64,000 nucleotides of DNA from assembly GCA_001557505.1 (NCBI GenBank), contig LSAX01000003.1, forward strand, positions 3,224,001 to 3,288,000, written 5' to 3'. Source of the DNA: Reticulascus tulasneorum. Lineage: Eukaryota > Ascomycota > Sordariomycetes > Glomerellales > Reticulascaceae. Positions 57,885 through 64,000 of the stretch are shown here, piece after piece. Position 1 is the stretch's first letter; every line of letters starts with the position of its first letter. The position numbers were made by a program, and so were the translations under genes. The notes under the pieces were generated by a model. That model ran no database searches. It had not been told where the DNA came from and saw only the letters and a program-made list of their open reading frames with translations.

Positions 57885-60151
57885 CTAAAAGTCCTTGAAG
57901 ACTGCCACAAGATCATCCAGCCTCATTACATGGCCGAGAAGTTTGCTTTGAAGCTCCAGGTATCGGCTGTACTTGTTATAATGTTCAGCCGTCATAACTT
58001 CTTGTTCCCTGCCCTTCACGTCTTTTCTGTCAACAAACGACAGAATGTGCCTCTCCCTATGCCTGAGCACTTCCAATGTTTGGAGGCACCGGACCATTGT
58101 TTTGTAAAAGTTATCCAGCAACTGCCCTTCGATCCTCTCCCCGTCGAAGAACCAGAAAAACATGGTTCGATTTGCCGTGCGGTTGTTGTCTCGAGGGACT
58201 TCTTGGATGTCAACAAATCCTGCCATCTGCATGGCCAGCATCTTTCCCTGAACATCCGGCTTTTTCATAAGAGCTAGCAGAGGCAGTGTCTTTTCATCCA
58301 ATTTCCCGTTCTGGCGAAGAATCCGCGTGAGTCGCAGACCGTGTCGTCCAAACGACTGCTCGATAATGGCATCTATCTCTGATTGACGCAGGCTCTCCAT
58401 CAACTGCCGAAAGTCGATCGTCCATTGACCACGGCCTTGACTGCCGCAGTGACGCACGAAGGCGTGTTTGCTCTCTGCCAATAGCAGCAAATGCTGCCGC
58501 AGCTGGTCAAATCGACTGTCTTTGGTACTCGTTCCATCATCGAATTTCACTTTCGTTTCCCGAGTCTCAACGGGGCTCACCGCCGATCTTCTGCTCTTCT
58601 TGAGACTGGGGTTCATCAAATCACTGTTCTCAGACTCAGGCTCGTTTTCTTCTGCGCTTTCGTCGCTCGGCAGGCTGTCCTGTTCTCCCCTTTCGCTAGC
58701 ATCTGAGTCGTCGGGGTCCAGCGTGGGGTACTTTGGTGTGCTTTGAATCTTTTCGGCGCTGCGGAAGTCAATCTTGTCCCTCGCCGCCTTTCCAACCCCA
58801 CCAAGCACGTTAATGGATGCGTCCAGATGATCAAATATTTCTAGGCTTGAGACACTAGCCTGTCGTCTGTGGTCGTTGGCCCCGTTGCTCGGCCCTTCGT
58901 TGTCATCGGCGTCCGGATCGATTCTCGGATCCGAACGGCACCGTGACAGCTTTTGCGTGAGGAGTCGTAGGAGCGTGTGATACACCTGGGCGGTGACCTC
59001 TCCCAACGCATCCGACACGAAGCCAACGAGCCGTTGGTTCCGAAGATCGACAAAGCATTTCTCGTAGTTTACCCTGAGCACGATAGATGGCTGGCGAGCC
59101 GTCAGTATCATCCAATTTTTCAGACCGGCCAATTTCATAGACCCACATCAAGCTGATCGACATCCTCTAGGTCAGAAGCTTCGTTAGTAACGGTACCGTT
59201 TGCTAGTTTCCTTCGCTTGGTCGAGGAGTCGACGGCCTGACCAAGTTGCCGTTTCAATTTTTTAGTTTCATCGCGGGCATCTCGTAGGTGCTTGACCACA
59301 GTGTGTTGCAATTCCGCTTTTTGCTTTGCTGTCGATTTTTCTCCAGGCGCAGTTTTCATGATTTCCTGCTCTATCTCGCGAAAGACATCATCTGGGTTTT
59401 GAAATGTCTTTGGCCCAACGACGTCAATAATCTCGGCTCTCACCAACTGACAGAGTGTTGTGACAAGTTGCTGTGCTGAGCATATATATGGTTTTGACCT
59501 AGACTCTACCCCATCGGACGCCCCATTCGATTGGTGACCATTTGCAGATTCCTCACCATTTCTGTCTATAGAGCCATCGGCGGTAAAAGATTGAACAAGG
59601 TCTGAAATTCTTGCATGTCCAAGAAGTATAACAGCATGGACAACTTCTTGCCCAGCTGGTCCATACTCGGTTCCAACCATTTCGATGACCTTGCCGGAGC
59701 GGATTAGATTATAGCACGCATCGGAGTTTGCCTCGTAGCTCGATGTCATCGAGTCGGGATCCATTTGATGGTACAAAAGATTCTGCTGAAGCAGCACTGC
59801 AAGCCCATGGCGCAATTGACGGGGGGTCAAGGATGTGTGGTGTATGAGCTGGGCCAGTGTGGACCTGCCTTTGCCGAACAGCATGGTAAGAACTCTCTGC
59901 GCAGAAACAGAACTATTAGCTCTCGTTTTATTGTGATGTCGTGGCGATTAACTGGTCACGTCCAGCGCCAGGCTCAGAGACAACAGTGGAAAGAGAAACA
60001 GGCGGATGACTGAAAACTCACCGATGGAAGTTCGCCATAAACATCGTTGACAAGTAGAGCGCATAGCTCAGCAGCATGTTTGGTCTTAGGATTGAGGTTA
60101 GTAGGTTTTTACTTCCACTACTGGGTAAGGCATCGAGTTTACCACGAGCAT
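57885..60151 (-). CDS. RPC82: RNA polymerase III subunit Rpc82 (C82/RPC3)
   Basis: Subunit of the Rpc82-Rpc34-Rpc31 initiation subcomplex of RNA polymerase III, which transcribes tRNA and 5S rRNA genes. Exons in coding order: 60151-60143 (only 9 nt, coding MLV), 60084-60022, 59896-59147 and 59090-57885; introns 58, 125 and 56 bp; 675 residues. The spliced start is MLVTKHAAELCALLVNDVYG, as expected. Winged-helix segments follow (FGKGRSTLAQLIHHTSLTPR, then QLRHGLAVLLQQNLLYHQMD). The middle contains acidic and Ser-rich inserts (about residues 330-400). The C-terminal winged helices (WTIDFRQLMESLRQSEIDAI, DVQGKMLAMQMAGFVDIQEV) and the final coiled coil end in LDDLVAVFKDF. Divergent from QCR2. Confidence 0.94.
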
Positions 60152-60646
60152 TCTGATAGGAGGGGATGATTTTGGCTCTAGAGATCCTCTCACTATCTCT
60201 AGAGCTTCCACAGAGGCTACCTTCGACTCATTGGGGAACTAAGTAGCAGGATGCGCACTGGTGGAGAGTGTTGGGGGTTGTAAAGGTGAATGCGGTGACT
60301 CGATGTTGACCTGAGGATGAGTAGAAAATAGTGTGTAGTAGCTTTTTTCCCCCTGCTGTCTGCAAGGTGGGGGACGAGGAGTTGAGGGAAACGTGGTGGG
60401 GTGTCTGTAGCTGATCCTTCGAGTGCCTTAGTACCTTTGAGGCTAGTGGCTAATTAGCTATGTACCTGGGTACTTCTTACCAAACGGATTGGCTTAGGTA
60501 ATTGATTAGCAGGTGCTGAATCACCTGATTCTGCCAGGACCCAGTGCCGAAAATTGGTCGGATCGAAGACGAGGCACTTTCTGGAGCCTACCAATCGACC
60601 GTCACTAATTCCTAATTGTCAATTGTGGGCAAAAGCAGTCCTGACA
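60152..60646. other. Divergent promoter region RPC82 / QCR2
   Basis: About 495 bp shared by two divergent genes. It contains TTAGTACCTTTGAGGCTAG and TGTACCTGGGTACTTC at about 60428-60476, relatives of the window-wide motif, and a TTTTTTCCCCC stretch at about 60343. No gene. Confidence 0.5.
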
Positions 60647-62187
60647 ATGATCTCCCGATCATCTCTTCCAAGGCATGCACAGCTGGCACTGCGCCAGTCG
60701 AGCTCTGTCCAAGCCATCCGGAGTCGCGGGCTGGCCAGCGCTGCTTCAAGTTCAACTTCGGCAGCATATGAACCTTCCGAGTCTGTTGGTGTCAAGGTAG
60801 CTGCACGGGATTCTCATGGGCCAACAACCAAGCTAGCCGTTATTGCCAAAGCCGGTAGCAGGTATCAGCCATTGCCTGGGTTGGCGGCTGGCCTGGAAGC
60901 ATTCTCTTTCAAGGTAAGAAACGTTATTGCCGAACGAATTCGTAACGGAACTAACTACTTCTGCGTTGCAGAACACTCGTAAACGCTCTGCCTTGAGAAT
61001 TACTCGCGAATCCGAGCTTCTCGGAGGTCAATTGACTTCCTATCACACCCGAGAAGCTTTGGTTGTGGAGGCTAGCTTTCTTCGCGAGGACCTGCCATAT
61101 TTCACAGAGTTGCTAGGAGAAGTCATTTCACAGACAAAATACACCAGTGAGAGTTTATTTCACGCATCAGAAGTGTCAAAGACTGACTTTCTGTAGCACA
61201 CGAGTTTCACGAGGAGGTCGAGAACGTCCTACATTTGAAAGAAGGTGTGACTGAGGCTAATCCGGCTGCCCTGGCTCTCGATGCTGCACATGCGGTTGCT
61301 TTTCACACTGGACTTGGCTCACCTATATATCCGACATCTTCCACTCCCACGAAGCCATACCTCAGTGACCATTCGATTGCCGATTTTGCAGGAGCCGCAT
61401 TCACCAAGTCAAATATCGCACTTGTAGCTGACGGCGCATCGCAAGCCAACGTGTCAAGATGGACGGAACAATTTTTCAAAAGCGTGCCAGCGGCAGCCTC
61501 GAGCAAGTTGACATTGAATAGCGCAGCCTCCAAGTACTATGGTGGAGAGCATCGTACTGCTCACCTGAGTGGGAATGCCATGGTCATTGCCTTCCCAGGC
61601 TCCAGCATCGGGACCAACTCACCGGAAATCGCGGTTCTCGCGGCGCTACTTGGCGGCCAGCCCAGCATCAAATGGTCGCCCGGGTTTACTATTCTATCAA
61701 AGACGGCAGCATCGATTCCCGGACTGTCTGCTTCGGCTCTCAACCTGCCCTATTCAGATGCTGGCCTTCTCGCCATTCAACTTTCGGGACCTGCAGCCGC
61801 TGTTCGCAAAGCTGCAGAACATGCCATCCAAGCCCTAAAGAGCATCGCTGAAGGATCCACTAGCAAGGAGGATCTGGTCAAGGCCATCGCCAAGGCCAGG
61901 TTCGATGCCTTGGAGGCAAGCCAAGAGCGCAATGCTAGCCTCCTACTAGCAGGCTCTGGCATCATCCATAACGGCAAACCTTTTGACATTGCCGAGGCCA
62001 TAAAGCCTATCGAGTCTGTCACGGCTGAGAAAATCAAGACGGTCAGTAGTTCTGTTGTGGCATACGAATCCATGCTAACCAATTGTTTCAGGCCGCCAAG
62101 ACGGCTTTGGATGGCAAGGCCAGTGTTGCGGCAGTCGGAGATTTGTACGTACTACCGTACGCTGAAGAGCTTGGTCTTCGGGTATAG
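60647..62187 (+). CDS. QCR2: Ubiquinol-cytochrome c reductase core protein 2
   Basis: Core subunit 2 of respiratory complex III in the mitochondrial inner membrane, related to the M16 processing peptidases. Exons 60647-60913, 60972-61146, 61197-62041 and 62092-62187 (introns 58, 50 and 50 bp) give 460 residues. The N-terminus (MISRSSLPRHAQLALRQSSS) is a clear mitochondrial presequence. Matches include LAVIAKAGSRYQPLPGLAAG, NTRKRSALRITRESELLGGQ followed by LTSYHTREALVVEASFLRED, HEFHEEVENVLHLKEG and a C-terminal SVAAVGDLYVLPYAEELGLR. The zinc-binding peptidase motif is absent, as in other core 2 proteins. Start chosen at the presequence. Confidence 0.94.
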
Positions 62188-64000
62188 AAGCGGTTCCTCG
62201 TGGGTGGAAATTCCATGTACCAACAACAGTCTGCTCCGCGTAGTTGAATGGAAGGGGATGGTATCCTTTGTGAATATATGTAGTAGAATTTTTAGAGTTT
62301 CTCCAAGTAACACAGCCGCCACTTCATAGTCTAGTCGTGTGTTTAGTCGTGTGTTTTTGTGTCCATTTCAACATGCCAGGGTTCCTACAAAAGGGGTTGC
62401 AGTATCGAACACCACGCCTGCAAACAATCGTAACCAGCTTGCTAGGCTGAGACTTGCATTTGCCGTCGGATTTCTGTGGCTGTTAATTGGGCCGGCCCCA
62501 TCCAACGCTGGATCCTTTGCACTGAGAGAGGAGGGTTCTAGAACTTTGAGCCAAAAATAAATCAACGGTATCTTTCAGTCATGGCCATATTTTGTACCCG
62601 AGCACAAAGCGAATAGGTTTTTAGTGCTTGATTTGGATCATGTAAGTTGGGCACTCAATGCTCTGAGAAATCTCAAGGCCATTGGAAATTAAATGGGGTT
62701 GGAGTACTATGTAGCACCATGTACAAAGCCACCCCCAAACGCAAGCACTGCCGTGGCTGAAAATGTTGGCGTACAGTCACTCGAGAGGTCCCTTAGTTAC
62801 TTTTTCGGAAAGGTCGCATGAGTGTGGTTATTTGTCCGTAGCTTTCGTCTGCGCTTTCTCGAGACCTAGCTAGGGACCGTCTAACGGGGTACGGATCTTC
62901 CAGTCAAAGCTGGCAACCGGGCAGCTTCGCAAAGTATTCGTAGCATTCTCCCAGGTGCGGTGCGACAGAAAACAGTTCTCGGGAGGAGAGGTCAGGAAAC
63001 ACGGGACATCTCACTGAGGAACCTTGGATTACCTGCCCCTAATTAATACTTGCGCAGTACTTCTGCTACGCACTAATCTACGTACCATGCCATGTCGACC
63101 TGAGTCCCTTGGCCAGTGGAACATATTGGATGTGTCCATGTCCCCCCCGGACCACTTCCCGCTCCCACACCACACCTTTTTCTCGCTAGCCTGGCAAAAG
63201 TGACAAGGTAGTGAAAACAAAGCCTCATCTCTCAACCTCCACATCTGCAATTAACTCCTTCTCGCCCTGTTGCAGTTTTCCCCTTCTCCTTCCCAGCATC
63301 GCCAAAGCCTCGCCCAATTGCGACGCCAATTGCAGAGAATAGATTGGGCGACTCCCAAGAAACAGTCTTTCCTGACTTGACTGCCCGAGGGCCCGCCGTA
63401 GGTGAGACACCCAGCTGCTCCTCTTCTCCTTGCCTACTCTCTCGTCTCGTGCTTCGGTCCAGTGTCTTCTCATGTTCTCCCCCGAGTCCACCAGCATCAC
63501 CCACGCCTATGCTCTCTACCTCTACACACCCATATTGGCCGTTGCGACGGAAGGAATCTACGCGTGTGCTTTCGCTGCGGCTGTTGCCACGGTCTCCCCC
63601 AAAACCCAGTCTCGTGCCTACGACTCCAAGCTGACATCCGCTCCTCTTCGCAGAGTCCCCATTGTCCCGTAAGGAGTTCCTGGCGTCGCTAGAGGAGCCT
63701 CGTCGACTTGTCTGTTTCGAGCTTCATCGCTACCAAATTCCAGGCAAGACAAGCAGCGATCCTCCAACTCCGCCTTACCAAGGTTAGTTCTGTCCAATCT
63801 TGACATCGCTGCATTTCCCTGCCTTATGTTGCACTTTTTGAAGCAGCAGCTGAGGTTCGGTTCCTCGAGCTCCCAGCTTGTTTACTATAACAATTGGACC
63901 ACATCTGGCTTCCCCCAAACACCTCTTCCCAGCCTAGTCAGAAGACACATTAGCTTGTTCTACCCAGACTAGCTTCTCATGCTAACGTTCTCCAACCAGG
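62188..64000. other. Region after QCR2; possible leader of a gene past the right edge
   Basis: A 2 x 12 bp tandem repeat (TAGTCGTGTGTT) lies at 62332-62355 in the QCR2 3' region. No gene is supported in 62360-63140. From about 63160 the plus strand is pyrimidine-rich with many CTCT and CCTC runs, like a fungal promoter and long 5' leader. AAG/GTTAGT at about 63782 and a TTTTTGAAGCAG acceptor-like site at about 63845 could be a leader intron. Frames at 63344-63692 are open but of doubtful composition. Confidence 0.45.
62332..62355 (+). repeat. 12-bp tandem duplication
   Basis: TAGTCGTGTGTT occurs twice in a row without mismatch, about 145 bp after the QCR2 stop. Confidence 0.9.

Overview
This window looks like an ordinary stretch of chromosome from a filamentous ascomycete (Pezizomycotina), most likely a Sordariomycete and possibly of the order Hypocreales. 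The genes lie on both strands and are split by many short introns, mostly 46-76 bp with a few of 83-131 bp. The introns have GTANGT-like donors and CTAAC/CTGAC-like branch sites. The protein set includes fungal-specific forms: HymA/Mo25, Arp10 of dynactin, Pkh1-type kinase, Yen1/GEN1 and a YGL114W-type OPT transporter. The order assignment is inference from protein recall and was not computed. I see no transposon, tRNA, rRNA, CRISPR array, secondary-metabolite cluster or obvious RIP-degraded DNA.

Left third (1-24 kb): a 1.2 kb non-coding start, then USO1 (vesicle tether, +), a PRMT3-type arginine methyltransferase (+), an OPT-family membrane transporter (-), RAV1 (V-ATPase assembly, -), SFI1 (centrin-binding spindle-pole/centrosome repeat protein, -) and cytoplasmic isoleucyl-tRNA synthetase ILS1 (-).

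Middle (24-45 kb): hymA/Mo25 (+), a short-chain dehydrogenase (-), SNF12 (SWI/SNF subunit with SWIB domain, -), a PDK1/Pkh1-like kinase (-), two genes with no known function (about 34.2-36.1 kb and 37.7-38.7 kb, both +), a BTB-domain protein (+) and the Holliday-junction resolvase YEN1/GEN1 (-).

Right third (45-64 kb): ARP10 (+), mitochondrial seryl-tRNA synthetase (+), an 1818-residue coiled-coil protein with an internal repeat family (-), the mitochondrial GTP/GDP carrier GGC1 (-), RNA polymerase III subunit RPC82 (-) and complex III core protein QCR2 (+). The last 1.8 kb has no gene I can support; its pyrimidine-rich DNA resembles the leader of a gene that continues past the right edge.

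The genes do not form a pathway. They are mostly single-copy housekeeping functions: trafficking, translation, transcription, mitochondria, cytoskeleton and signalling. I rebuilt exon structures by hand from splice consensus, reading-frame phase and family conservation. Almost all close into complete proteins of the expected length. The exceptions are the YEN1 C-terminus, the SNF12 N-terminus and the first junction of the unknown gene at 34.2 kb. The points most worth a second look are two GC-AG introns (one inside the SAM-binding motif of the methyltransferase), the repeat array in the giant coiled-coil protein, a BTB fold split by a long insert, first exons of 9 and 14 nt, and an AGGTAGGTACCT-like motif scattered through intergenic DNA only. 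I found no clearly new biological system.
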